Assembly: GCA_903928045.1 (NCBI GenBank)
Contig: CAIYPH010000315.1
Location: 1-5,355 of the forward strand
Direction of reading: 5' to 3'
DNA from: an uncultured Rhodospirillales bacterium
Lineage (GTDB): Bacteria > Pseudomonadota > Alphaproteobacteria > Acetobacterales > Acetobacteraceae
Length of the DNA: 5,355 bases
In this document: piece after piece, positions 1 to 5,355 of the stretch
Layout of the letters: each line of letters opens with the position of its first letter
Numbering within the stretch: position 1 is the stretch's first letter
The notes under the pieces: generated by a model
What the model saw: only the letters and a program-made list of their open reading frames with translations
Database searches by the model: none
Told to the model about the DNA's origin: nothing
Position numbers and translations under genes: made by a program

Positions 1-305
1 AGCACGCGCAGGCTGCGGTTCACTTCGATGTTGAAATCGATATGGCCGGGCGTGTCGATGATGTTGATGCGGTGGTCTTTCCACTCGCAGGTCACGGCCG
101 CCGAGGTGATCGTGATGCCACGCTCACGCTCCTGCGCCATGTAGTCGGTCGTGGTGTTGCCATCGTGCACCTCACCGATCTTGTGGGAGACGCCGGTGTA
201 ATAGAGAATCCGCTCCGTCGTGGTCGTCTTGCCCGCATCGATATGCGCGGTGATGCCGATGTTGCGGAGCTTTTCGAGCGCGTTCACAGCCACGGAGGCC
301 TCCAT
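1..305 (-). CDS. fusA: Elongation factor G family GTPase, N-terminal 101 codons (gene continues past the left edge)
   Basis: This is the start of a translational GTPase of the EF-G family, which drives tRNA-mRNA translocation or ribosome recycling on the ribosome in the cytoplasm. The translation shows the G1 P-loop AHIDAGKT (residues 20-27), the switch I end RGITI (62-66, with the G2 threonine at 65) and the G3 motif DTPGH (84-88, with the catalytic histidine at 88). The ATG at 305-303 is preceded by AAGGGGG (315-309), a good ribosome binding site three bases upstream. Only about one seventh of a usual ~700-residue EF-G is present. It is not the commonest form: where standard EF-G reads roughly GAATMDWMEQE, this protein reads [11 protein letters not shown] (49-59), and after the G3 motif it has [14 protein letters not shown] instead of HVDFTIEVERSLRV. 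From memory, such variants resemble secondary EF-G lineages. No rpsL, rpsG or tuf gene is visible upstream, which also suits a paralogue outside the str operon, although the downstream side is unseen. EF-G family membership is certain; the subfamily is open. Confidence 0.95.
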   Translation of the reverse strand, partial: MEASVAVNALEKLRNIGITAHIDAGKTTTTERILYYTGVSHKIGEVHDGNTTTDYMAQERERGITITSAAVTCEWKDHRINIIDTPGHIDFNIEVNRSLRV

Positions 306-337
306 CTGCCCCCTTGGCGTATGCCGGTGGGCGTTTC

Positions 338-366
338 ATCAAAGGGTCACATAACCCCGGGTTCAA
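338..366 (-). promoter_or_regulatory. Possible sigma-70-type promoter for the EF-G gene
   Basis: Read on the minus strand, TTGAAC (366-361) matches four of six bases of the -35 consensus. It is followed by exactly 17 bases and then TTTGAT (343-338), which matches four of six bases of the -10 consensus but lacks the important A at its second position. A transcript would start near 331 and give a leader of about 26 bases that contains the AAGGGGG ribosome binding site. The spacer holds an imperfect inverted repeat, GGGT (344-347) with ACCC (354-357) around six bases, which could be a binding site or chance. The spacing and placement support the call; the weak -10 keeps it tentative. Confidence 0.4.
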
Positions 367-528
367 AGCGCAGCGGGTGCGGCAAGGCCCCCGCCTCGCG
401 CACCCACCTGAAGCCAGCGCGATTGCCCGGCTGATTCGCTGTGTGAAATGCCCATTGGACGGGATTTTTGCAAGCGCGAAGTCACGCCCATCCCCACTTG
501 GCGCGCATGGCTGCCTGCCACGGATGCG

Positions 529-545
529 CCCGGCGGGGCGCCGGG
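529..545. repeat. Perfect 7-bp inverted repeat with a 3-base loop
   Basis: CCCGGCG (529-535) and CGCCGGG (539-545) are exact reverse complements around GGG. In RNA this would be a short, very stable all-GC hairpin. It ends 51 bases before the DUF1800 start codon. No run of T follows on either strand, so it does not look like an intrinsic terminator. It could be a leader structure if transcription begins upstream of it, a protein-binding palindrome, or a chance product of the high GC content. Confidence 0.55.
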
Positions 546-584
546 ATGAACCATCTTTCACAAGCACCGCCCGAAGCCCCGCGT

Positions 585-590
585 TAAACT
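585..590 (+). promoter_or_regulatory. -10-like hexamer directly upstream of the DUF1800 start (possible leaderless promoter)
   Basis: TAAACT matches TATAAT at four positions, including the key A at position two and the final T. Its last base lies seven bases before the A of the ATG at 597, exactly where transcription would begin at the start codon itself. This fits the absence of a ribosome binding site before this gene. However, no convincing -35 element sits 16-18 bases upstream (561-567 reads CAAGCAC); TTCACA at 557-562 is better but 22 bases away. The call is weak. Confidence 0.22.
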
Positions 591-596
591 GCCGCC

Positions 597-1901
597 ATGG
601 ACACCCGCACTGCCCACGCCCTGATCCGCTTCGGCCTCGGCGCCCGCCCCGGGGACGACCGCCCCGCCGACCCCCGCGCCTGGCTCGCCGGCCAGCTCGA
701 CGGGCCCGATCCCGCATTGGCCCAGCCCGGCCATGGTGGCCTCGACGGTCTCGCCACCTTCCGTTTCGAGCAGCTCCAAGCCAAGCAGGAAACCAAAGTC
801 AGGGACCGGCGCAACACCCTGCGCGAATTGTTCCAGGCCGACACCGCCGGCGCGATCGATACGCTGCTGATCACCGCGACCCCATTCCGCGAGCGGCTGG
901 TGTGGTTCTGGGCCAACCATTTCACCGTCAGCATCCGCAAGCGGATTTGCCTCGGTCTCGTCAACGCCCAGATCCGCGAGGCCATCCGCCCCCACGTCAC
1001 CGGCCGCTTCGCCGACATGCTGCGCGCGGTGATGCGCCATCCCGCCATGCTGACCTATCTCGACAATGATGGCTCGTTCGGCCCGGACAGCCCCGGCGGC
1101 AAGCGGGCCAAGCGCGGCCTCAACGAAAATCTCGCGCGCGAATGCCTGGAACTGCACACAGTCAGCCCGGCGGCGGGATACACCCAGGCCGACGTCACCG
1201 AATTCGCCCGCGTCATCACCGGCTGGTCCGTCAGCGCCGACGCGCCGGCGCCCGGCTATATGTTCCGCGCCGGCGTGCACCAGCCCGGCAGCAAAACCGT
1301 GATGGGCCGGACCTTCCCTGCCGGCGAGCAGGGCGGGCTCGAGGCGCTCGACTTCCTCGCCGCCCATCCCGCCACCGCCCGCCACCTCGCCTTCAAGCTC
1401 GCCCGCCATTTCATCGCCGACACCCCCCCGCCGGGCGCGGTGGCGTGGATCGAGGCGGCGCTGATCGGCGGCAAAGGCGATCTCAAGGCGGCATCCCTGG
1501 CGATTCTCGATGCGCCCGAGGCCTGGCAGCCACTCACCAAGCTGCGCTCCCCGTTCGATTACATCATCGCCGTCGTCCGCGCGCTGGACCTGCCGCCCAC
1601 CAACCGGCCGGATATCCCCGGCATCATGTCCGCCCTCGGCCAACCCATCCATAACTTCCCCGGCCCCAATGGCTGGCCGGAAACCGCGCCCGACTGGGCC
1701 GGGCCGGAGGCGATGATGCGGCGGCTGGACTGGGCCTACGCGGTGGCCAACCGCGCGCCGTCCGCCAACGCGATCGCCATCGCCGATTCGAGCCTCGGCC
1801 CCCTCCTTCCCGCCGCAACCCGCGCCGAGATCGCGCGCGCCGGCTCGCATCGTGAAGCGATGACCCTGCTGCTCGCCTCCCCGGAGTTCCAGCGCCGATG
1901 A
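597..1901 (+). CDS. DUF1800 family protein, function unknown
   Basis: A 434-residue protein of the DUF1800 family, whose biochemical function is not established. Family hallmarks occur in order: RFGLGARPGD at the N-terminus (11-20), WFWANHFT (103-110), HPAMLTYLDN (148-157), a NEN..RE.LELHT segment (176-188), YTQADVTEFARVITGW (195-210), HQPGSK..MG (228-237), a HPATARHLAFKLARHF block (257-272) and LLASPEFQRR at the C-terminus (425-434). The length is near full for the compact form of the family, so nothing appears missing. Residue 183 is cysteine in RECLELHT where, as I recall, leucine or methionine is commoner. I see no signal peptide or membrane helix. The ATG at 597 has no Shine-Dalgarno-like sequence before it (GCCGCC instead), yet the family sequence begins within about ten residues, so the start is credible. 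The stop overlaps the next gene's start by four bases (ATGA), which suggests translational coupling with the DUF1501 gene, its usual partner. A seven-C run at 1423-1429 does not break the frame. Confidence 0.93.
   Translation: MDTRTAHALIRFGLGARPGDDRPADPRAWLAGQLDGPDPALAQPGHGGLDGLATFRFEQLQAKQETKVRDRRNTLRELFQADTAGAIDTLLITATPFRERLVWFWANHFTVSIRKRICLGLVNAQIREAIRPHVTGRFADMLRAVMRHPAMLTYLDNDGSFGPDSPGGKRAKRGLNENLARECLELHTVSPAAGYTQADVTEFARVITGWSVSADAPAPGYMFRAGVHQPGSKTVMGRTFPAGEQGGLEALDFLAAHPATARHLAFKLARHFIADTPPPGAVAWIEAALIGGKGDLKAASLAILDAPEAWQPLTKLRSPFDYIIAVVRALDLPPTNRPDIPGIMSALGQPIHNFPGPNGWPETAPDWAGPEAMMRRLDWAYAVANRAPSANAIAIADSSLGPLLPAATRAEIARAGSHREAMTLLLASPEFQRR
1883..1886 (+). promoter_or_regulatory. 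Ribosome binding site for the DUF1501 gene, inside the DUF1800 gene
   Basis: GGAG lies inside the last codons of the DUF1800 gene, 11 bases before the ATG at 1898. The spacing is slightly long, and coupling to translation of the upstream gene through the ATGA overlap probably matters as much as this site. It supports 1898 as the start of the DUF1501 gene. Confidence 0.45.
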
Positions 1902-3094
1902 CCAGATTCGCCCTGCCCCGCCGCGCCGCCCTGCTCGGCCTCGCCGGCGCCATCACCTTTGGCCGTTCCCGCCTCGCCCTCGCGACGCCAGCCACCGAGC
2001 AGCGGCTCGTCGTCGTGCTGCTGCGCGGTGCGCTCGATGGGCTGTCGGCGGTGCAGCCCTATGGCGACCCGGATCTCGCGGGATTGCGCGGCGAGCTCGC
2101 GCTCCCCGGCCCCGGCGTCGACGGCGGACTGCATGATCTCGGCGGGTTCTACGGGCTCCACCCCTCCCTCTCCGGGATGGCCGGCCTATATCGCGCCGGC
2201 GATCTCGCCATCGCCCACGCCATCGCCGGCAACTACCGCGACCGCAGCCATTTCGCGGCGCAGGACTACCTCGAATCGGGCGCGGACCACCGGCTGACCA
2301 GCGGCTGGCTCAACCGCGTCGCCGCCCTGCTGCCGGCGCGGCTGGGCAAGACGCCGGGGGTGGAGACCGCGCTGGCGGTCGGCAACACCGTCGGCCTGAT
2401 GCTACGCGGCCCCGCCCCGGTGGGCGCCTGGCTCCCGCAGAGCTTCGGCAAACCCGATGCCGGGCTCTACCAGGCACTGGCCCGGCTCCACGCGGCCGAC
2501 CCGGTGACCGGCACGGCCGTGGCCGAGGGGCTGAAAGAGCGCGGCTTCACCGCCGCCGTGCTGGACGGCAGCCAACCGCAGCAGGACCGCTTCGGCTTCC
2601 CCGCCCTCGCCGGCGCCGTCGGCAAGCTGCTCGCCGCCGCCGAGGGGCCGCGCATCGCGGCGCTGGAGATGTTCGGCTGGGATACCCATAACGCCCAGGT
2701 GGCCCGGCTCGGCGCGGTGCTCGCCCAACTCGACCGCGGGATCACCGCGCTCCGCGAGGGCGCCGGCGACAGCTGGCGGCGCACCGCGGTGCTGGTGCTC
2801 ACCGAATTCGGCCGCACCGCGGCGATCAACGGCACCAAAGGCACCGACCACGGCACCGGCACCGTCGCCTTCCTCGCCGGCGGCGCGGTGGCGGGCGGGC
2901 GGGTGATCGCGGATTGGCCGGGGCTTGGCAACGGCAAGCTGTTCGAGAACCGCGACCTGATGCCGACCGCCGATCTGCGCGCCTTCATCAAGGGCGTGCT
3001 GGCCGCGCATTATGGCTTCGACGCGGCGCGGCTCGGCACCATCTTCCCCGAGAGCGCGTCGGCTTCCCCGTTGAAGGGCCTGTTGCGCACCTGA
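1898..3094 (+). CDS. DUF1501 family protein with probable Tat signal peptide
   Basis: A 398-residue DUF1501 protein, probably exported to the periplasm. The N-terminus has twin arginines at 8-9 (LPRRAALLG), a hydrophobic stretch at about 10-21 and an AxA-type site (ALA at 27-29, cleavage before T30), which together suit a twin-arginine signal peptide, although the RR context is not the full SRRxFLK consensus. Family motifs follow: LLRGALDGLSAVQPYGDP (41-58), RSHFAAQDYLESG (116-128), GWDTHNAQ (260-267), TEFGRTAAINGTKGTDHG (302-319), GGAVAGGRV (328-336) and DWPGL (339-343). The DTH and TDHG motifs resemble the metal-binding DxH and DH positions of the alkaline-phosphatase superfamily, to which I believe the family is distantly related; a hydrolase activity is therefore possible but unproven. 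The gene overlaps the DUF1800 gene by four bases, and such pairs recur in many bacteria, so the two proteins probably act together. The family call is firm; the role is unknown. Confidence 0.94.
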   Translation: MTRFALPRRAALLGLAGAITFGRSRLALATPATEQRLVVVLLRGALDGLSAVQPYGDPDLAGLRGELALPGPGVDGGLHDLGGFYGLHPSLSGMAGLYRAGDLAIAHAIAGNYRDRSHFAAQDYLESGADHRLTSGWLNRVAALLPARLGKTPGVETALAVGNTVGLMLRGPAPVGAWLPQSFGKPDAGLYQALARLHAADPVTGTAVAEGLKERGFTAAVLDGSQPQQDRFGFPALAGAVGKLLAAAEGPRIAALEMFGWDTHNAQVARLGAVLAQLDRGITALREGAGDSWRRTAVLVLTEFGRTAAINGTKGTDHGTGTVAFLAGGAVAGGRVIADWPGLGNGKLFENRDLMPTADLRAFIKGVLAAHYGFDAARLGTIFPESASASPLKGLLRT

Positions 3095-3139
3095 GCGCCG
3101 GTTTTCGACGCAGGCGCGGCATGCCATAAGCCTCGCGCC
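3095..3139 (+). repeat. Two overlapping inverted repeats between the DUF1501 and hydrolase genes
   Basis: GCGCC (3095-3099) can pair with GGCGC (3113-3117). Alternatively GGCGCG (3113-3118) can pair with CGCGCC (3134-3139). The two pairings share one arm and so exclude each other. Neither is followed by a T run, so neither is a convincing intrinsic terminator, and no clear transcription stop separates the DUF1501 gene from the hydrolase gene. GGCATGCC (3118-3125) is an 8-base palindrome within the second loop. In DNA this rich in GC, stems of five or six pairs can easily arise by chance. Confidence 0.35.
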
Positions 3140-3145
3140 ACCGAT

Positions 3146-3150
3146 CGGAG
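3146..3150 (+). promoter_or_regulatory. Ribosome binding site of the amidohydrolase gene
   Basis: CGGAG sits nine bases before the ATG at 3160, a good Shine-Dalgarno position that decides this start. A CATAAG hexamer (3125-3130) just upstream resembles a -10 box at four of six positions, but no -35 element is evident at the right distance, so I do not call a separate promoter. Confidence 0.6.
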
Positions 3151-3159
3151 CCGCCGCCC

Positions 3160-4395
3160 ATGTCCCCCGCCGACGCCGTCAGCGAGTCCCGCCAGTGGGA
3201 TCGGCTGATGACCCTCGCCAGGCTCGGCGCCATCCCGGGCGATGGGGTCAACCGCCCCTGCCTCTCCCCGCTCGACCGCGAGGCGCGCCGCATGGTGATC
3301 GCCTGGGCACGGGAGATCGGCGCCGAGGTGTCGATCGACGCGGCGGCCAACCTGTTCCTCCGCCGCGCCGGTCGTGAGCCCGATGCCGCCCCGGTGCTGA
3401 CCGGCAGCCATATGGACAGCCAACCCGAGGGCGGCCGGTTCGATGGCATCTACGGGGTGATCGCCGGGCTCGAGGCGATCGCCGCGCTGCATGACGCGGG
3501 CATCGTCACCCGCCGGCCGATCGAGGTGGTGGCCTGGACCAACGAGGAGGGCGGCCGCTTCGCGCCGGGCTGCATGGGCAGCATGGCCTGGGCCGGCCAC
3601 ACGCCGATCGACGCCTGGGCCGAGGTGCGAGACCCCGCCGGCATCACCTTCGGCGCCGCGCTCGCCGAGCATCTCGCCGCCGAGGCCGACCTCCCGCGAC
3701 GCCCGCTCGGCTATCGCCCGCACGCCTATCTCGAGGCCCATATCGAGCAGGGCCCGATTCTCGAAGCCGCCGGCATCGAGGTCGGCGTGGTGACGGGTAT
3801 CCAGGGCAGCCGATGGTTCAGCGTCACCCTCACCGGCGCCTCCGCCCATGCCGGCACCGCGCCGGTCGGCACGCGGCAGGACCCCGTGCAGGACATGCTG
3901 CGGGCGATTACTGCGCTGAACGCGCTCACCGCCGACCCCACCGACACGCTACGTTTCACCGTTGGCCGCATCGACGTACTGCCCAATACCTCCAACACGG
4001 TGGCGAGCCAGGTGCGCTTCTCGATCGACCTGCGTCACCCCGACCGCGACATCCTGCTCGCCAAGGGCGACGCGATCGCATCCACCATCACGGCGGCGCT
4101 GAAGACCTGCCGGGCCGAAGTGCGCGAGCATTTCCACGCCATGCCCGTCGGCTTCGCGCCCCTTGTCGTCGAGACCGTCGCCAGCGCCGCGGGGGCGTGC
4201 GGCCATAGCGCGCTGCGTCTGCCCTCCGGCGCCTTTCATGACGCGCAGTTCGTGGTGCCGATCGCGCCCAGCGGGATGATCTTCGTGCCCTCGCGCGCCG
4301 GCATCAGCCACAACCCCGCGGAATACACCGCGCCCGGGCAACTCGCGGCCGGGACGCGGGTGCTCGCCGAGAGCCTTGCCCGGCTGGCCGCGTGA
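3160..4395 (+). CDS. M20 family zinc-dependent amidohydrolase (allantoate amidohydrolase / N-carbamoyl-L-amino-acid hydrolase type)
   Basis: A 411-residue cytoplasmic metallo-hydrolase of the hydantoinase/carbamoylase branch of peptidase family M20. Relatives hydrolyse carbamoyl or ureido groups in allantoate, N-carbamoyl-L-amino acids or beta-ureidopropionate. The expected two-metal site is complete: H84 in GSHMDSQ, D95 in GGRFDG, catalytic E129 and ligand E130 in TNEEGGRF, H194 in AHIEQG and H384 in GISHNPAE. The dimerisation lid domain (about 212-325) carries GASAHAGTAPVGTRQDP (226-242), LPNTSN (274-279) and DLR (290-292). Q197, H230, an asparagine of LPNTSN and R292 correspond to substrate-carboxylate contacts known in the family. 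The GAFHDA motif (357-362) has phenylalanine where GAGHDA is usual in many relatives, so specificity may differ. The length is normal for the family and there is no signal peptide. A CGGAG site supports the start. Its last four bases overlap the transporter gene (GTGA). The exact substrate cannot be read from sequence: no hydantoinase, allantoinase or purine-catabolism gene is in view. Confidence 0.93.
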   Translation: MSPADAVSESRQWDRLMTLARLGAIPGDGVNRPCLSPLDREARRMVIAWAREIGAEVSIDAAANLFLRRAGREPDAAPVLTGSHMDSQPEGGRFDGIYGVIAGLEAIAALHDAGIVTRRPIEVVAWTNEEGGRFAPGCMGSMAWAGHTPIDAWAEVRDPAGITFGAALAEHLAAEADLPRRPLGYRPHAYLEAHIEQGPILEAAGIEVGVVTGIQGSRWFSVTLTGASAHAGTAPVGTRQDPVQDMLRAITALNALTADPTDTLRFTVGRIDVLPNTSNTVASQVRFSIDLRHPDRDILLAKGDAIASTITAALKTCRAEVREHFHAMPVGFAPLVVETVASAAGACGHSALRLPSGAFHDAQFVVPIAPSGMIFVPSRAGISHNPAEYTAPGQLAAGTRVLAESLARLAA

Positions 4396-5291
4396 GCGGG
4401 GCGGCCCAAGCGCCGGCCACGCTGCGCGATCTCGCCCGGCCGTTTGCCATCCTCGCCGGGTTGATGTTCGTCTGGGGGTTGTCGATCCCGGCGACGAAAA
4501 TCGCGCTGGCCGATTTCCCCCCTCTCGCGCTGACCGCCGCGCGCTATCTAGCGGCCGCGCCGTGTTTCGCGGTGTTCATGACCTGGCGGCCATTGCCACC
4601 GTGGCGGGACCTGGTGGCGATGGCCGGGCTGGGGATGCTCGGCATCGTTGGCGGGCAGATCCTGCAATCCGTCGGCGTGATGCGCACCGCGGCCTCGGTG
4701 GCGACGATGCTGTCGGCGACCAGCCCGATGTTCATCGCCGGCTTCGCGGCGCTCATCCTCGGCCAACGCATCGGGCCGCGCCATCTCGGCGGCATGGCCG
4801 TCGCGCTGGCGGGGGTGGTGACGATCGCCTGGGACGAGCACGGCACGGCGGGGGCGACGGTTCTGGGCAATGCGATTGTGCTCTCGTCCACGGCCTCCAT
4901 CGCCGCTTATTATGTGCTGGCCTCGAAACTCATCGCGCGGCACGGGGCGATCACGGTGGCCGGGTTCACCGGGCTGTTCGGCCTGCTCGGGCTGCTGCCC
5001 CCGGCGGCGTGGGAACTGGCGAGCCATCCGGCGACGCCGCATGTGACGAGCGTGCTGATCATCCTCTACCTCGGCGCTTTGGTGACCGTCGCGGGGATGT
5101 GGATCTGGCTCACCATGCTGCGCCGCATCCCCGCCCGCGTCGCCGCCGCCTCGCAGTTCCTGCAGCCGATTTTCGGCGTCTCCGGCTCGGCGCTGATCCT
5201 CGGCGAGCCGATCGCGCCGCGCTTCCTGGCCGGCACCGTGCTGGTGCTGACCGGGATCGCGCTGGCGATCATTCCCCGGCGGGGCGGTTAA
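4392..5291 (+). CDS. EamA/DMT superfamily transporter, ten predicted membrane helices
   Basis: A 299-residue inner-membrane protein of the drug/metabolite transporter superfamily with two EamA repeats. Characteristic features are FVWGLSIPATKIAL in the first helix (26-39), an arginine after helix two's start (R51 in TAARYLAAAP), VATMLSATSPMFIAGFAAL in helix four (103-121), and in the second repeat AAASQFLQPIFGVSGSALILGEP (251-273). Hydrophobic segments lie near 17-33, 44-63, 73-93, 102-123, 131-146, 158-178, 186-204, 218-240, 248-271 and 278-296. Translation starts at a GTG that overlaps the hydrolase stop codon (GTGA), with no clear ribosome binding site of its own, so it probably depends on translational coupling. 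The next in-frame ATG (4464) would remove the first 24 residues, including the start of helix one. Known family members export amino acids, nucleosides or drugs, or take up metabolites. The hydrolase neighbour suggests an amino acid or ureido compound as cargo, but this is a guess. Confidence 0.93.
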   Translation: MSGAAQAPATLRDLARPFAILAGLMFVWGLSIPATKIALADFPPLALTAARYLAAAPCFAVFMTWRPLPPWRDLVAMAGLGMLGIVGGQILQSVGVMRTAASVATMLSATSPMFIAGFAALILGQRIGPRHLGGMAVALAGVVTIAWDEHGTAGATVLGNAIVLSSTASIAAYYVLASKLIARHGAITVAGFTGLFGLLGLLPPAAWELASHPATPHVTSVLIILYLGALVTVAGMWIWLTMLRRIPARVAAASQFLQPIFGVSGSALILGEPIAPRFLAGTVLVLTGIALAIIPRRGG

Positions 5292-5311
5292 CCCGGCGTC
5301 AATCCGGCCGT

Positions 5312-5322
5312 CCCATGATGGG
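5312..5322. repeat. Short inverted repeat after the transporter gene
   Basis: CCCAT (5312-5316) and ATGGG (5318-5322) are exact reverse complements around a single G. With a one-base loop it cannot form a proper RNA hairpin, but as DNA it is an 11-base palindrome just before the possible next start codon. It could be an operator half or chance; no T run follows, so it is not a terminator. Confidence 0.25.
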
Positions 5323-5324
5323 GG

Positions 5325-5355
5325 ATGACCGCGCTCGCCGCCGCCCTGGCCCGCC
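5325..5355 (+). CDS. Possible start of a further gene, cut by the right edge
   Basis: An ATG at 5325 opens a frame reading MTALAAALAR for ten codons to the end of the window, following the transporter gene by 33 bases in the same direction. A G-run (5320-5324) lies directly against the ATG, closer than a normal ribosome binding site. ATGs at 5315 and 5318 open another frame (MMGDDRARRRPGP), which looks less like a protein start. Too little is present to name a product, and even its existence is uncertain. Confidence 0.3.
   Translation, partial: MTALAAALAR

Larger units (their letters stand above)
306..596. other. Divergent intergenic region between the EF-G gene and the DUF1800 gene
   Basis: This stretch of 291 bases separates two divergently transcribed genes and should contain the promoters for both. 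It holds a candidate EF-G promoter (338-366), a perfect 7-bp hairpin (529-545) and a -10-like TAAACT (585-590). ORFs crossing it in several frames look like products of base composition: they contain no recognisable domain and no family-like sequence. The GGTTCAAA at 360-367 recalls a tRNA T-loop, but no flanking T-stem or acceptor stem can be drawn. The segment around 441-475 is locally AT-richer than its surroundings, as regulatory DNA often is, but I cannot assign a clear promoter there. Confidence 0.7.

Noticed and set aside
355..380. A tRNA T-loop-like GGTTCAAA in the intergenic region
   Set aside because: The flanking bases do not form a five-pair T-stem and no anticodon arm or acceptor stem can be drawn on either strand.
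314..1069. A plus-strand frame crossing the intergenic region into the DUF1800 gene
   Set aside because: Its sequence in the gene part is an Arg/Pro-rich out-of-frame reading of DUF1800, and its intergenic part has no ribosome binding site or domain.
1423..1429. A run of seven C in the DUF1800 gene as a possible phase-variation or frameshift site
   Set aside because: The frame stays open with family-like sequence on both sides (HFIADTPPPGAVAWIEAAL), and a run this short is unremarkable at this GC content.
558..1850. A 430-codon open frame on the minus strand opposite the DUF1800 gene
   Set aside because: It mirrors a firmly identified gene, is rich in Gly/Ala/Arg/Glu with no recognisable domain, and is explained by strong third-position GC bias.
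2402..3127. A 241-codon minus-strand frame opposite the DUF1501 gene
   Set aside because: Low-complexity composition, no family-like motif, and the plus strand carries conserved DUF1501 motifs throughout.
3010..3849. A 279-codon minus-strand frame across the DUF1501 end and the hydrolase
   Set aside because: It spans two genes and their spacer without any domain, which fits a base-composition artefact.
4464..4466. An internal ATG as an alternative start for the transporter
   Set aside because: It would remove the start of the first membrane helix; the GTG at 4392 gives a full-length protein and a classic overlap with the hydrolase stop.

Overview
The window is very GC-rich (about 70% by eye, not counted) with strong G/C bias at third codon positions, which produces long spurious antisense ORFs. 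The gene families, the GGAG-type ribosome binding sites, the tight 4-base gene overlaps and the protein sequences suggest an alphaproteobacterium, perhaps an acetic-acid-bacterium relative (Acetobacteraceae/Rhodospirillales). That placement is an inference from general resemblance; the window contains no rRNA or other phylogenetic marker except the first 101 codons of an EF-G.

Layout, left to right. Positions 1-305 (minus strand) hold the N-terminus of an elongation factor G family GTPase that runs off the left edge. Its switch I region and its G3 flank differ from textbook EF-G, so it may be an EF-G paralogue. Positions 306-596 are a divergent intergenic region with a plausible promoter for the EF-G gene and a strong small hairpin near the rightward gene. 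Positions 597-3094 (plus) encode a translationally coupled DUF1800-DUF1501 pair (ATGA overlap). The DUF1501 protein carries a probable Tat signal peptide and the DUF1800 protein has no visible export signal. After a 65-base gap, positions 3160-5291 (plus) encode a second coupled pair (GTGA overlap): an M20-family zinc amidohydrolase of the allantoate amidohydrolase / N-carbamoyl-amino-acid hydrolase type, and a ten-helix EamA/DMT transporter. A possible further gene begins at 5325 and leaves the window after ten codons.

How the genes may work together. The DUF1800/DUF1501 pair is a widespread partnership of unknown function, and the gene order and overlap suggest two subunits made in a fixed ratio. 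The hydrolase and transporter overlap by four bases, which suggests that the transporter moves the hydrolase's substrate or amino-acid product; this is inference. Nothing links the EF-G gene functionally to the rest. I see no tRNA, rRNA, insertion sequence, CRISPR array or attachment site. The window looks like ordinary chromosomal sequence, and the DUF1800/DUF1501 pair is its least understood part.
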